A stretch of 64,000 nt of DNA, taken from positions 1-64,000 of the forward strand of contig CALBTT010000227.1 of the NCBI GenBank assembly GCA_937967645.1. The letters run 5' to 3'. A program made the translations under genes and the position numbers. Source of the DNA: an uncultured Zoogloea sp. GTDB lineage: Bacteria > Pseudomonadota > Gammaproteobacteria > Burkholderiales > Rhodocyclaceae. Positions 17,313-26,378 of this stretch are shown here, in pieces. The stretch's first letter is position 1, and each line of letters starts with the position of its first letter. Under the pieces are notes generated by a model. It was not told the origin of the DNA. It saw only the letters and a list, made by a program, of their open reading frames with translations, and did no database searches.

Positions 17313-18977
17313 ATGTATCAAATGACTGGAGCAGACCTGATCGTGAAGCTGCTCGAGCGGCAGGGCATCAACACCATCGCCGGCGTGCCCGGCGGTGCAG
17401 CCCTGCCGATGTACGACGCCCTGTCGAAGAGCGAGCAGATCCACCACGTCCTCTGTCGTCACGAGCAGGGCGCCGGCTTCATCGCCCAGGGCATGGCTCG
17501 CGTCTCCGGCCGTCCCGAGGTGTGTCTGGCCTCCAGCGGTCCGGGTGCCACCAACCTGATCACCGCCATCGCCGACGCCAAGCTGGACTCGATCCCGATG
17601 ATTGCGCTGACCGGCCAGGTGCCCCTGTCGATGATCGGTACCGATGCCTTCCAGGAAGTCGATACCTACGGCCTGACGATTCCCATCACCAAGCACAACT
17701 TCCTGGTGCGTTCGGCCAAGGAGCTGCTGACCGCCGTGCCGTCCGCCTTCCGCATTGCCATGTCCGATCGCCCGGGCCCGGTGCTGATCGACGTGCCGAA
17801 GGACGTCCAGAACCAGATGGTCAGCTTCGACGAGTTCCCCGACGTGGTGGTGCCCGATGCGGCGCCCAGCTTCGACATCGCGGCGATCGAGGAGGCCGCC
17901 CGCATGATCGAGGCGGCGGAGCGTCCGGTGCTGTACCTGGGCGGTGGCGTGATCCACTCCGGTGCTGCCCACATGGCGGTGACCCTGGCCGAGCAGGCAT
18001 CCCTGCCCACCACCATGACCCTGATGGCGCTGGGTGCGATGCCCATGGATCATCCGCTGTCCCTGGGCATGCTGGGCATGCACGGCGCGCGCTACACCAA
18101 CTACGTGCTGGAAGAGGCTGACCTGCTGATCTGCGTGGGCGCCCGCTTCGATGACCGGGCCATCGGCAAGACTGCCGAGTTCTGTCCGAATGCCAAGATC
18201 ATCCACATCGACATCGACCGCTCCGAGCTCCACAAGGTCAAGAACGCGCACGTGGCGATTGCCGGCGACGTGGGGCAGGTGCTCTCCGAGCTGCTGCCGC
18301 GCGTCAAGCCGCAGCTGCGCAAGCGCTGGCTGTCGCATGTGGAGAGCCTGAAGGGCCGCTTCCCGCTGGCCATGCCGGGGGTCGACAACCCGCGCTCGCC
18401 CTACGGCCTGATCCACGCCGTGGCCAGCTGCCTGGACGACAGCGCGATCATCACCAGCGACGTGGGGCAGCACCAGATGTGGGTGGCCCAGGCCTATCCC
18501 TTCCGCCGTTCCCGCCAGTGGCTCAACTCCGGCGGCCTCGGCACCATGGGCTTCGGTTTCCCCGCGGCGATCGGCGCCGCGCTGGCTGCGCCCGACCGCA
18601 CGGTGGTGTGCTTCTCCGGTGACGGCAGCCTGAAGATGAACATCCAGGAGATGGCTACCGCCGCCCAGGAGAACGTCAACGTCAAGATCGTGCTGATGAA
18701 CAACCAGTCCCTGGGCCTGGTGCACCAGCAGCAGAACCTCTTCTACGGCAAGCGCATCATGGCCTCCCGCTACGAGCGCCCGACCGACTTCCTGAAGATC
18801 GCCGACGGCTTCGGCATGCGTGCGGTGGATCTGGATCCGGCGCCGAACCCCCGTGCGACCCTGGCCGAGGCCCTCAGCACGCCGGGACCCTGCCTGATCC
18901 ACGCCACGATCGATCCCAATGAATTCGTCTACCCGATGGTGCCGCCGGGTGCCGCCAACTCCGAGATGATCGGCTGA
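17313..18977 (+). CDS. ilvB: acetolactate synthase large subunit, AHAS I type
   Basis: A 554-residue thiamine-diphosphate enzyme that makes 2-acetolactate or 2-aceto-2-hydroxybutyrate, the first common step to valine, leucine and isoleucine. The catalytic Glu lies in RHEQGAGFIAQG (Glu51), and the ThDP/Mg motif GDGSLKMNIQEMATAAQ with the following NN is near 430-460. The C-terminal WVAQAYPFRRSRQWLNSGG motif is typical. The start follows an AGGAG. It is preceded by an attenuator-like leader and followed 19 bp later by the matching short regulatory subunit, as in E. coli ilvBN. Confidence 0.95.
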   Translation: MYQMTGADLIVKLLERQGINTIAGVPGGAALPMYDALSKSEQIHHVLCRHEQGAGFIAQGMARVSGRPEVCLASSGPGATNLITAIADAKLDSIPMIALTGQVPLSMIGTDAFQEVDTYGLTIPITKHNFLVRSAKELLTAVPSAFRIAMSDRPGPVLIDVPKDVQNQMVSFDEFPDVVVPDAAPSFDIAAIEEAARMIEAAERPVLYLGGGVIHSGAAHMAVTLAEQASLPTTMTLMALGAMPMDHPLSLGMLGMHGARYTNYVLEEADLLICVGARFDDRAIGKTAEFCPNAKIIHIDIDRSELHKVKNAHVAIAGDVGQVLSELLPRVKPQLRKRWLSHVESLKGRFPLAMPGVDNPRSPYGLIHAVASCLDDSAIITSDVGQHQMWVAQAYPFRRSRQWLNSGGLGTMGFGFPAAIGAALAAPDRTVVCFSGDGSLKMNIQEMATAAQENVNVKIVLMNNQSLGLVHQQQNLFYGKRIMASRYERPTDFLKIADGFGMRAVDLDPAPNPRATLAEALSTPGPCLIHATIDPNEFVYPMVPPGAANSEMIG

Positions 18978-18996
18978 GCGCTGAGGAGATAAAACG

Positions 18997-19332
18997 ATGT
19001 CCGAACAGAACACCAACCTTTCCGAGTACATTCCCGACGTTCCGGAGCACAACGGCTTCCATAAGGTCGTGCTCGAGCTTGGCGTGGCCAACCACCCGGG
19101 CGTGATGAGCCACATCTGCGGCCTGTTTGCCCGTCGCGCCTTCAACGTGGAAGGCATCCTGTGCATGCCGGTGGGCACCGGCGAGACCAGCCGCATCTGG
19201 CTGCTGATCTTCGAGGACGAGCGTCTGTCCAAGATGATCAAGCAGGTTGAGAAGCTCGAAGACGTGCTCTACGTCAAGCAGCACGCCGGGGAACATCCGG
19301 TCTTCGGCCGGCTGGACGAGTTCTTCCAATAA
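18997..19332 (+). CDS. ilvN: acetolactate synthase small subunit, IlvN type
   Basis: A 111-residue single ACT-domain subunit that binds valine and confers feedback control on IlvB. The motif NHPGVMSHICGLFARRAFNVEGILC is diagnostic of the IlvN family, and the C-terminus IWLLIFEDERLSKMIKQ and ending FFQ match E. coli IlvN in length and style, rather than the longer (about 160-residue) IlvH. It has a GGAG Shine-Dalgarno and lies 19 bp after ilvB, forming ilvBN. The first 15 residues are an extension relative to E. coli. Confidence 0.93.
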   Translation: MSEQNTNLSEYIPDVPEHNGFHKVVLELGVANHPGVMSHICGLFARRAFNVEGILCMPVGTGETSRIWLLIFEDERLSKMIKQVEKLEDVLYVKQHAGEHPVFGRLDEFFQ

Positions 19333-19343
19333 GCGGCTGCACC

Positions 19344-19370
19344 GCGTCGCCGGCCCCGCGCCGGCGGCGT
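19344..19370 (+). other. GC-rich hairpin between ilvN and aroC
   Basis: CGCCGGC (19348-19354) and GCCGGCG (19360-19366) pair perfectly, and the stem extends with G-C and wobble pairs to 19344 and 19370. No T-run follows, so it is not a standard terminator. It may stabilise or partly terminate ilvBN mRNA. Confidence 0.4.
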
Positions 19371-19437
19371 GATAGACTCCGGCGCCTGACCTCGGCGTCG
19401 GTTTGTCTTTCTTCCTTTCGTCTTCGCGAGTCCTTCC

Positions 19438-20577
19438 ATGTCTGGTAACTCCCTCGGTACGCTGTTCTGCGTCACGTCCTTTGGTGAATCCCATGGCCCG
19501 GCCATCGGCTGCGTGGTGGATGGCTGTCCGCCGGGGCTGGCCCTCAGTGAGGCGGACATCCAGGCGGAGCTCGACCGGCGCAAGCCGGGCACCTCGCGGC
19601 ACGTCACCCAGCGGCGTGAGCCGGACGCTGTCGAGATCCTGTCCGGCGTCTTCGAGGGCGTCACCACCGGCACCCCGATCGCCCTGCTGATCCGCAATCA
19701 GGATCAGCGCTCCAAGGACTACGGCAACATCGCCGAGAGCTTCCGGCCGGGGCATGCCGACTATGGTTACTGGCAGAAGTACGGTATCCGCGACTACCGT
19801 GGTGGCGGTCGCTCCTCCGCCCGCGAGACGGCGGTGCGTGTGGCTGCCGGTGCGATTGCCCGGAAGTGGCTGTTCGAGCGCTTCGGTGTGGTGATCCGCG
19901 GCTACATGGCGCAGCTTGGCCCCATCGAGATTCCCTTTGTGTCCTGGGATGAGGTGGACGGGAACGCCTTCTTCGCCCCCAATCAGGCCATCGTGCCCCA
20001 GCTCGAGTCCTATATGGACGACCTGCGCAAGTCGGGTGATTCCGTCGGAGCCCGCATCAACGTGGTGGCGACCGGTGTTCCGGTGGGGTGGGGTGAGCCG
20101 GTTTACGACCGCCTGGATGCGGATATCGCCTACGCCATGATGAGCATCAATGCCGTCAAGGGGGTGGAGATCGGCGCGGGGTTCGCCAGCGTGTCCCAGC
20201 TCGGTACCCAGCACTCCGACGAGATGAGCCCCGAGGGCTTCCTGTCCAATGAGTCCGGCGGTGTGCTCGGCGGCATCTCGACGGGGCAGGATATCCTGGT
20301 CAGCATGGCGATCAAGCCGACCTCCAGCACCCGCCTCGATCGGCACACCATCAACAAGGCCGGCGAAGCCGTGGTGGTGAATACCCACGGGCGCCACGAC
20401 CCCTGCGTCGGGATCCGGGCAACGCCCATCGCCGAGTCCATGCTGGCTATCGTGCTGATGGATCACGCCCTGCGCCACCGTGCGCAGAACGCCGACGTCG
20501 AGTGTCCCACCCCCCGCATTGCAGGCCTGGCTCCCGGGGCGAGTCAGAGCGTTCCGTCTCCCCGTCCCAAGGCTTGA
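19438..20577 (+). CDS. aroC: chorismate synthase
   Basis: A 379-residue FMN-dependent enzyme that converts EPSP to chorismate, the last step of the shikimate pathway. Motifs GESHGPAIGCVVDGCPPG, RQ-like RYQ region AIAR-KWL, GVEIGAGF and the C-terminal DPCVGIRATPIAESMLAIVL are all in order. The length slightly exceeds the usual 360-366 because of a Pro/Ser-rich tail (about the last 20 residues). The start ATG at 19438 gives SGNSLGTLF, a normal N-terminus. It feeds the trp genes downstream. Confidence 0.97.
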   Translation: MSGNSLGTLFCVTSFGESHGPAIGCVVDGCPPGLALSEADIQAELDRRKPGTSRHVTQRREPDAVEILSGVFEGVTTGTPIALLIRNQDQRSKDYGNIAESFRPGHADYGYWQKYGIRDYRGGGRSSARETAVRVAAGAIARKWLFERFGVVIRGYMAQLGPIEIPFVSWDEVDGNAFFAPNQAIVPQLESYMDDLRKSGDSVGARINVVATGVPVGWGEPVYDRLDADIAYAMMSINAVKGVEIGAGFASVSQLGTQHSDEMSPEGFLSNESGGVLGGISTGQDILVSMAIKPTSSTRLDRHTINKAGEAVVVNTHGRHDPCVGIRATPIAESMLAIVLMDHALRHRAQNADVECPTPRIAGLAPGASQSVPSPRPKA

Positions 20578-20657
20578 CGAGGGTCAACTTTTGCAGCCCT
20601 TCAGCGGCGTAGAGTGGATTTCAAACGAGATCCGATTGACGAAGCTGGAGGAAGTGC

Positions 20658-20900
20658 ATGGAGCAACACGATCTGCATCACGAGTTTCCCGAATACCGGG
20701 ATCAGATTCACGTACTCAAGGTCTCGAACGGACATTTTGCGAGACTGTTCGATGACTATCACACCCTGAACCGCCAGGTCGTCCGCGTCGAGATCAACGA
20801 AGAAGTCGCCACGGATTTTGAACTGGAGGAGCTGAAGAAGCGTCGCCTCAAGCTGAAGGATGAGCTGCACGGCATGCTGAAGGCAGTTCCGGCTGCCTGA
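20658..20900 (+). CDS. DUF465 (YdcH-like) small coiled-coil protein
   Basis: An 80-residue acidic protein of the DUF465/YdcH family, whose function is not established. Its signature is FARLFDDYHTLNRQVVRVE followed by LEELKKRRLKLKDEL, a predicted helical hairpin. GGAGG precedes the ATG. It sits 80 bp after aroC and is ended by a strong terminator. Confidence 0.85.
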   Translation: MEQHDLHHEFPEYRDQIHVLKVSNGHFARLFDDYHTLNRQVVRVEINEEVATDFELEELKKRRLKLKDELHGMLKAVPAA

Positions 20901-20922
20901 GCACGGTATCCAGGTTGTGCCA

Positions 20923-20950
20923 AAGAGCGCCTCAGGGCGCTCTTCTTTTT
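20923..20950 (+). terminator. intrinsic terminator after the DUF465 gene
   Basis: AAGAGCGCC (20923-20931) and GGCGCTCTT (20936-20944) pair over 9 bp with a TCAG loop, followed by CTTTTT. The stem lies 22 bp after the stop, ahead of the MFS gene. Confidence 0.9.
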
Positions 20951-20973
20951 GGAGGCGGGTGAGGCACCGAACG

Positions 20974-22128
20974 ATGATTCCCTACTGGCGGCTGTCCGGC
21001 TATTACTTCTTCTACTTCGCCTTCGTGGGAGCCTTCTCGCCGTATTTCGGCCTCTACCTGCAGTCCATCGGGCAGAGCGCGGCCCAGATCGCTGTGCTGA
21101 TGTCCCTGATGTCGGTGATGCGGATGGTGGCGCCGACCCTGTGGGGCTGGCTGGCCGACCGCATGGGGGTGTGTACGCCCATCGTGCGCCTCTCCGCACT
21201 GCTTTCCCTGCTCGGCTTCTCCGGCTTCCTGCTTACGGATGCCTACGCATGGCTGTTTGTCAGCATGGCTTTGCTGGCCTTTTTCTGGAGTGCGGCCCTG
21301 CCGCTCGTCGAGACGCTCACTTTTGCGCACCTGAGTGGCAGGGCAGGGGGTTACGGCAACATCCGGGTATGGGGCTCGGTGGGCTTCATTCTGGCCGTGC
21401 TCGGGCTGGGTTATCTGCTCGATGGCCTGCCGGTCCGGGCGTTGTTGTGGATCACCCTGGCCGTGCTGGCCGGCATCCTGATCTGTGCATTGACGATCCC
21501 TGAGGCGGGGCGGCCGCGGACTCCGCCCGTGCCGGTCGCCCTGGGCGAGATTCTCCGGCGCCCGGAGGTGCGGGCCCTGCTTGCCGCCTGCTTTTTCATG
21601 TCAGCCGCCCATGGAGCGCTGTACGTGTTCTATTCCCTGCACCTGGTGGCCCACGGCTACAGCAAGGCGCTGGTCGGTTGGATGTGGGCGCTGGGGGTGC
21701 TGGCCGAGATCGCCGTCTTCATGGGCATGCCGCAACTCCTTAAGGCCTTCTCCCTGCGCGGCCTGTTGATCTGGAGTTTCGCTGCTGCCGTACTGCGCTT
21801 TGGAATGATCGCCTGGGGTGCGGATTCCTTGTGGATTCTCCTGGTAGCCCAACTCCTGCATGGCGCGACCTTTGGCGCCTACCATGCGGCGGCGATCGCT
21901 GCGGTCAATCGGTGGTTCGGCGCCCAGCATCAGGCACGCGGGCAGGCGCTCTACGGAAGTATTTCTTTTGGTGCCGGCGGGATGATCGGAGGCCTGGTCA
22001 GCGGCTACACTTGGGAGTCTGTCGGGCCGGCCTGGACCTATTCGCTGGGCTCCCTGTTCGCCCTGCTGGGGCTGCTGGTGCTGGCCTGGGGCTGGCGGCA
22101 GGGGGTGGGCGAGCCGTCCCGCGCATGA
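20974..22128 (+). CDS. MFS transporter, HcaT/nucleoside-permease-like
   Basis: A 384-residue inner-membrane protein of the MFS_1-like group that includes the HcaT (phenylpropionate) permease. Around twelve hydrophobic segments are visible; WRLSGYYFFYFAFVGAFSPY at the N-terminus and the MGVCTPIV loop with preceding GWLADR are typical. I chose the ATG at 20974 because an earlier in-frame start at 20917 would overlap the terminator. GGAGG and GTGAGG lie upstream but a little far. The substrate is unknown. It is close to the M48 protease gene downstream (16 bp), so they may be co-transcribed. Confidence 0.88.
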   Translation: MIPYWRLSGYYFFYFAFVGAFSPYFGLYLQSIGQSAAQIAVLMSLMSVMRMVAPTLWGWLADRMGVCTPIVRLSALLSLLGFSGFLLTDAYAWLFVSMALLAFFWSAALPLVETLTFAHLSGRAGGYGNIRVWGSVGFILAVLGLGYLLDGLPVRALLWITLAVLAGILICALTIPEAGRPRTPPVPVALGEILRRPEVRALLAACFFMSAAHGALYVFYSLHLVAHGYSKALVGWMWALGVLAEIAVFMGMPQLLKAFSLRGLLIWSFAAAVLRFGMIAWGADSLWILLVAQLLHGATFGAYHAAAIAAVNRWFGAQHQARGQALYGSISFGAGGMIGGLVSGYTWESVGPAWTYSLGSLFALLGLLVLAWGWRQGVGEPSRA

Positions 22129-22144
22129 TTCGAATGAGGATGAC

Positions 22145-22996
22145 GTGACACGCATGAAGTTCCGATTCAATGGCTTGCTGGGCCTGGTGCCAGCAGTTCT
22201 CGCGGCGGGGCTGGTGACGGCCTGCCAGACGGTCAAGACCACCCAGACCGGCAATGTGGGCGTCGAGCGCTCGCAGATGATGATGGTGAGTTCCAGGGAG
22301 ATGGAGTCGGCGGCCAGCCAGAGCTACCAGAAGATCATCCAGCAGGCCGGCCAGAAGAACGCGCTCAACCGCGACAAGGAGCAGGTGGAGCGGGTGCGGG
22401 CCGTGGCGCGCCGCCTCATTCCGGCAACGGGGGCTTTCCGGGCTGACGCGCCCAACTGGCGCTGGGAGGTCAATGTGCTGTCCTCCAATGAACTCAACGC
22501 CTGGTGCATGGCGGGAGGCAAGATCGCCTTCTATTCCGGCATCATCGAGAAGCTGGACCTCAGCGACGACGAGATCGCCGCCATCATGGGCCACGAGATT
22601 GCCCACGCACTGCGGGAGCATGCGCGGGAGCGGGCGTCCCAGTCGATGGTCACCAATCTCGGGGTGGCCGTGCTGGGGGCTGCGCTGGGGGTGGGGCAGG
22701 CCGGGACCGACCTGATCGGCTCGGTGGCCAAGGTGAGCTTCGAGCTGCCGAACAGCCGTGAGCACGAAACCGAGGCCGACCGCATCGGGGTGGAACTGGC
22801 CGCTCGGGGGGGCTACGATCCGCGCGCCGCAGTGGTGCTGTGGCAGAAGATGGCCAAGGCCAACAGCAACCAGCCGCCCCAGTGGTTGTCCACCCATCCG
22901 TCCAATCAAAGTCGCCAGCAGGATCTCGCCCAGTACGCCGCCCGCGTGATGCCCCTCTACGAGCAAGCTACTCAGCACATGAAGCCTGTGAAATAA
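22145..22996 (+). CDS. M48-family metallopeptidase lipoprotein
   Basis: A 283-residue lipoprotein zinc protease, envelope-located and probably outer-membrane-bound. The lipobox is LVTAC (lipidated Cys27). The zinc motif HEIAH has His150, Glu151 and His154, and the third ligand is likely in NSREHETEADRIG, typical of M48C/LoiP-YcaL-like proteases. I chose GTG at 22145 because of its GAGGATGAC spacing; ATG at 22154 would give the same protein minus three residues. It is followed by leuC with only 33 bp between. Confidence 0.9.
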   Translation: MTRMKFRFNGLLGLVPAVLAAGLVTACQTVKTTQTGNVGVERSQMMMVSSREMESAASQSYQKIIQQAGQKNALNRDKEQVERVRAVARRLIPATGAFRADAPNWRWEVNVLSSNELNAWCMAGGKIAFYSGIIEKLDLSDDEIAAIMGHEIAHALREHARERASQSMVTNLGVAVLGAALGVGQAGTDLIGSVAKVSFELPNSREHETEADRIGVELAARGGYDPRAAVVLWQKMAKANSNQPPQWLSTHPSNQSRQQDLAQYAARVMPLYEQATQHMKPVK

Positions 22997-23029
22997 TTAA
23001 GGTTTTTCCGCCCCTCAGTCCTTTCGCCC

Positions 23030-24439
23030 ATGCAAGCGCAAACGCTTTACGAAAAACTCTGGTCGAGCCACGTGGTGCACGTCGAGGATGACGGCACGGC
23101 CCTGATCTACATCGATCGTCACCTGGTTCACGAAGTCACCAGCCCGCAAGCCTTTGAAGGCCTCAAGCTGGCTGGCCGCAAGCCTTGGCGTGTTGATTCC
23201 ATCGTCGCGACTGCAGACCACAATACCCCTACCGACCACTGGGAGCAGGGCATTCTGGATCCGGTTTCCCGTCAGCAGGTGGAGACCCTCGACAGCAACA
23301 TCCGCGAAGTCGGCGCGCTGGCCTACTTTCCGTTCAAGGATGAGCGGCAGGGCATCGTGCATGTGATCGGACCGGAGAACGGCGCCACCCTTCCTGGCAT
23401 GACCGTCGTCTGTGGTGACTCGCACACCTCGACCCACGGCGCTTTCGCCTGTCTGGCCCATGGCATCGGCACCTCCGAGGTCGAGCACGTGATGGCCACC
23501 CAGTGCCTGCTCCAGAAGAAGTCCAGGACCATGCTGATCCGGGTCGAGGGCCAGCTGGGGGCGGGTGTCACCGCCAAGGACGTCGTTCTCGCCATCATCG
23601 GCAGGATCGGCACCGCCGGGGGCACGGGCTACGCCATCGAGTTCGGTGGCAGCGCCATCCGCAGCCTGTCCATGGAAGGCCGCATGACCATCTGCAACAT
23701 GGCCATCGAAGCCGGTGCGCGTGCCGGTCTGGTGGCCGTGGATGACCAGACCGTCGCCTACCTGAAGGATCGTCCCTTCTCGCCGAAGGGTGAGCAGTGG
23801 GACCGCGCCGTCGCCTATTGGCGGACCCTGCATTCCGACGCCGGTGCGGTGTTCGACAGTGTTGTCGAGCTGAACGCTGCGGAGATCAAGCCGCAGGTCA
23901 CCTGGGGCACGTCCCCCGAGATGGTCGCACCGATCGACGGCATCGTGCCCGATCCGTCCCTCGAGAAGGACCCGGTCAAGCGTGAGGGCATGGAGCGTGC
24001 GCTGCAGTACATGGGCCTCAACCCGCGTACGCCGATCAAGGACATCGCCATCGATAAGGTCTTCATCGGTTCGTGCACCAACTCGCGCATCGAAGACCTG
24101 CGCGCCGCCGCCTTTGTGGCCCGCGGGCGCCGCAAGGCCGACAACGTCAGGCTGGTCCTGGTGGTGCCGGGCTCCGGTCTGGTCAAGCGCCAGGCCGAGG
24201 CCGAGGGCCTCGACAAGATCTTCGAGGCGGCGGGCTTCGAGTGGCGTGAGCCGGGCTGCTCCATGTGCCTGGCCATGAATGCCGACCGGCTGGAGCCGGG
24301 CGAGCGCTGTGCCTCCACCTCCAACCGCAACTTCGAGGGTCGCCAGGGAGCGGGTGGGCGTACCCATCTGGTCAGTCCGGCCATGGCGGCCGCGGCGGCG
24401 ATTGCTGGCCGCTTCGCCGACGTGCGCGAGCTGGCTTGA
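23030..24439 (+). CDS. leuC: 3-isopropylmalate dehydratase large subunit
   Basis: A 469-residue [4Fe-4S] aconitase-family subunit that isomerises 2- to 3-isopropylmalate for leucine synthesis with LeuD. Cluster cysteines are visible in GSCTNSRIEDL and GCSMCLAMN. The catalytic-site motif GDSHTSTHGAFACLAHGIG is present. Length is typical. It starts 33 bp after the M48 gene and leads a leuC-ecn-leuD-leuB string. Confidence 0.97.
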   Translation: MQAQTLYEKLWSSHVVHVEDDGTALIYIDRHLVHEVTSPQAFEGLKLAGRKPWRVDSIVATADHNTPTDHWEQGILDPVSRQQVETLDSNIREVGALAYFPFKDERQGIVHVIGPENGATLPGMTVVCGDSHTSTHGAFACLAHGIGTSEVEHVMATQCLLQKKSRTMLIRVEGQLGAGVTAKDVVLAIIGRIGTAGGTGYAIEFGGSAIRSLSMEGRMTICNMAIEAGARAGLVAVDDQTVAYLKDRPFSPKGEQWDRAVAYWRTLHSDAGAVFDSVVELNAAEIKPQVTWGTSPEMVAPIDGIVPDPSLEKDPVKREGMERALQYMGLNPRTPIKDIAIDKVFIGSCTNSRIEDLRAAAFVARGRRKADNVRLVLVVPGSGLVKRQAEAEGLDKIFEAAGFEWREPGCSMCLAMNADRLEPGERCASTSNRNFEGRQGAGGRTHLVSPAMAAAAAIAGRFADVRELA

Positions 24440-24456
24440 GGCCTGGAGACAAGAGC

Positions 24457-24582
24457 ATGCGTTCATTCATGATGCTGCTTGGTGTGTGTGCCGTGGTAGC
24501 CCTGGCCGGATGCAACACCGTCCACGGCCTGGGCAAGGATATTGAAAAGGGTGGCGAAGCCATCCAGAAGGTAGCGAAGTAA
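24457..24582 (+). CDS. entericidin-like small lipoprotein
   Basis: A 41-residue lipoprotein. The lipobox LAGC gives lipidated Cys19, and the mature part NTVHGLGKDIEKGGEAIQKV is the Entericidin EcnA/EcnB signature. GGAG precedes the ATG, and the stop TAA is one base before the leuD ATG. Placement between leuC and leuD recurs in betaproteobacteria, to my knowledge. In E. coli the family forms a toxin/antidote-like pair; here only one copy is seen, so a bacteriolytic role is not implied. Confidence 0.88.
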   Translation: MRSFMMLLGVCAVVALAGCNTVHGLGKDIEKGGEAIQKVAK

Positions 24583-24583
24583 G

Positions 24584-25222
24584 ATGAACCCCTTCCGCAA
24601 ACTCGACGGTCTCGTGGCGCCGATGGATCGCGCCAACGTGGATACCGACGCAATCATTCCGAAGCAGTTCCTGAAGTCCATCAAGCGTAGCGGCTTCGGG
24701 CCCAACCTCTTCGACGAGTGGCGCTACCTGGATGTCGGACAGCCGGGCCAGGACAATACCCACCGCCCCCGCAACCCGGATTTCGTCCTCAATCAGCCGC
24801 GCTACCAGGGTGCGCAGATCCTGCTGACCCGCGACAACTTCGGTTGTGGCAGCTCCCGCGAGCATGCGCCCTGGGCGCTGGAAGACTTCGGCTTCCGGGT
24901 GCTGATCGGCCCGAGCTTTGCCGACATCTTCTTCAACAACTGTTTCAAGAACGGTCTGCTGCCGATCAAGCTGGACGCCGACCAGGTCGAATGGCTGTTC
25001 ACCCAGTGCCTTGGCACTGAAGGGTATCGCCTGTCGGTGGACCTGGAGGCCCAGACCATCACCCGCCCGGATGGCACCGTGATCCCGTTCAACGTGGACC
25101 CCTTCCGCCGGGAATGCCTGCTGAATGGCTGGGACGACATCGGCCTGACCCTGCGTCACGCCGACAAGATCCGCGAGTACGAAGCCCGTCGTCGCATCGA
25201 GCAGCCCTGGCTCTTTGCCTGA
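24584..25222 (+). CDS. leuD: 3-isopropylmalate dehydratase small subunit
   Basis: A 212-residue partner of LeuC. The swivel domain motif NVDTDAIIPKQFLKS and the NFGCGSSREHAPWALEDFGF loop are diagnostic. The start is one base after the entericidin-like stop, so translation is likely coupled. Length is normal. Confidence 0.97.
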   Translation: MNPFRKLDGLVAPMDRANVDTDAIIPKQFLKSIKRSGFGPNLFDEWRYLDVGQPGQDNTHRPRNPDFVLNQPRYQGAQILLTRDNFGCGSSREHAPWALEDFGFRVLIGPSFADIFFNNCFKNGLLPIKLDADQVEWLFTQCLGTEGYRLSVDLEAQTITRPDGTVIPFNVDPFRRECLLNGWDDIGLTLRHADKIREYEARRRIEQPWLFA

Positions 25223-25228
25223 CCGCCT

Positions 25229-25247
25229 GCCGGCCCCGAGGGCCGGC
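25229..25247 (+). other. GC-rich hairpin between leuD and leuB
   Basis: GCCGGCCC (25229-25236) and GGGCCGGC (25240-25247) form a perfect 8-bp stem with a CGA loop in the 54-bp gap. No T-run follows. It could be an RNA processing or stabilising element; a repeat of this type also lies in the ilvN-aroC and trpB-trpA gaps. Confidence 0.5.
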
Positions 25248-25276
25248 GCCAACCACCAGAAAAATAGAAAGACATA

Positions 25277-26338
25277 ATGAAGATCTGCGTTCTGCCGGGT
25301 GACGGCATTGGTCCCGAAATCATGGAGCAGGCCCTGCGCGTGCTCGAGGCCCTGCGTGGCGACGATTTCAACTTCGAAGTCGAGACTGCCCTGATCGGCG
25401 GTAGCGCCGTGGATGCCACCGGCACGCCCTATCCCGAAGCCACCAGCAAGGCCGCCAAGGCCGCCGACGCCATCCTGCTGGGTGCGGTGGGCGGCCCCAA
25501 GTGGGACACGCTGCCCCGCGAGCAGCGTCCCGAGCGTGGCCTGCTGGCCATCCGCAAGGAGCTGAACCTGTTCGCCAACCTGCGCCCGGCGATCCTCTAC
25601 CCCGAGCTGGCCAACGCCTCCACCCTCAAGCCCGAGGTTGTGGCCGGCCTGGACATCCTGATCGTGCGCGAGCTGACCGGCGACATCTACTTCGGTCAGC
25701 CCCGTGGTGTGCGTGAGGAGAACGGCGAGCGCGTCGGCTTCAACACCATGGTCTATTCCGAGTCCGAGATCCGCCGCATCGGCAAGGTGGCCTTCGAGGC
25801 GGCCCGCAAGCGTGGCAAGAAGCTGTGCTCGGTGGACAAGATGAACGTGCTCGAGGCCACCCAGCTGTGGCGCGACGTGATGATCGAGATCTCCGCCGAC
25901 TATCCGGACGTGGAGCTCTCCCACATGCTGGTGGATAACGCTGCCATGCAGCTGGTGCGGGCCCCCAAGCAGTTCGACGTGATGGTCACCGGCAACATGT
26001 TCGGCGACATCCTGTCGGACGAGGCTTCCATGCTCACGGGCTCCATCGGCATGCTGCCGTCCGCCTCGCTGGACGCGAACAACAAGGGTCTGTACGAGCC
26101 GAGTCATGGTTCCGCCCCCGACATCGCCGGCAAGGGCCTGGCCAATCCGCTGGCCACCATCCTGTCTGCCGCGATGATGCTGCGCTATACCTTCAATCTG
26201 GAGGCCCAGGCGCTGCGCATCGAAAATGCCGTGAAGAAGGTGCTGGCCGCCGGCTATCGCACCGGCGACATCTACGAAGCGGGCACCCGCCGGGTCGGCA
26301 CCAAGGAAATGGGCGACGCGGTCATTGCGGCGCTGTAA
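25277..26338 (+). CDS. leuB: 3-isopropylmalate dehydrogenase
   Basis: A 353-residue NAD-dependent decarboxylating dehydrogenase, the third leucine step. MKICVLPGDGIGPEIMEQ opens it, RELTGDIYFGQPRGV is the substrate loop and MFGDILSDEASMLTGSIGML the metal/cofactor motif. Length is typical. AGAAAG precedes the start. It follows leuD by 54 bp. Confidence 0.97.
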   Translation: MKICVLPGDGIGPEIMEQALRVLEALRGDDFNFEVETALIGGSAVDATGTPYPEATSKAAKAADAILLGAVGGPKWDTLPREQRPERGLLAIRKELNLFANLRPAILYPELANASTLKPEVVAGLDILIVRELTGDIYFGQPRGVREENGERVGFNTMVYSESEIRRIGKVAFEAARKRGKKLCSVDKMNVLEATQLWRDVMIEISADYPDVELSHMLVDNAAMQLVRAPKQFDVMVTGNMFGDILSDEASMLTGSIGMLPSASLDANNKGLYEPSHGSAPDIAGKGLANPLATILSAAMMLRYTFNLEAQALRIENAVKKVLAAGYRTGDIYEAGTRRVGTKEMGDAVIAAL

Positions 26339-26378
26339 GTCATTGCTGGAAAACTATCGAGTCTGATCGGGGATCAAT

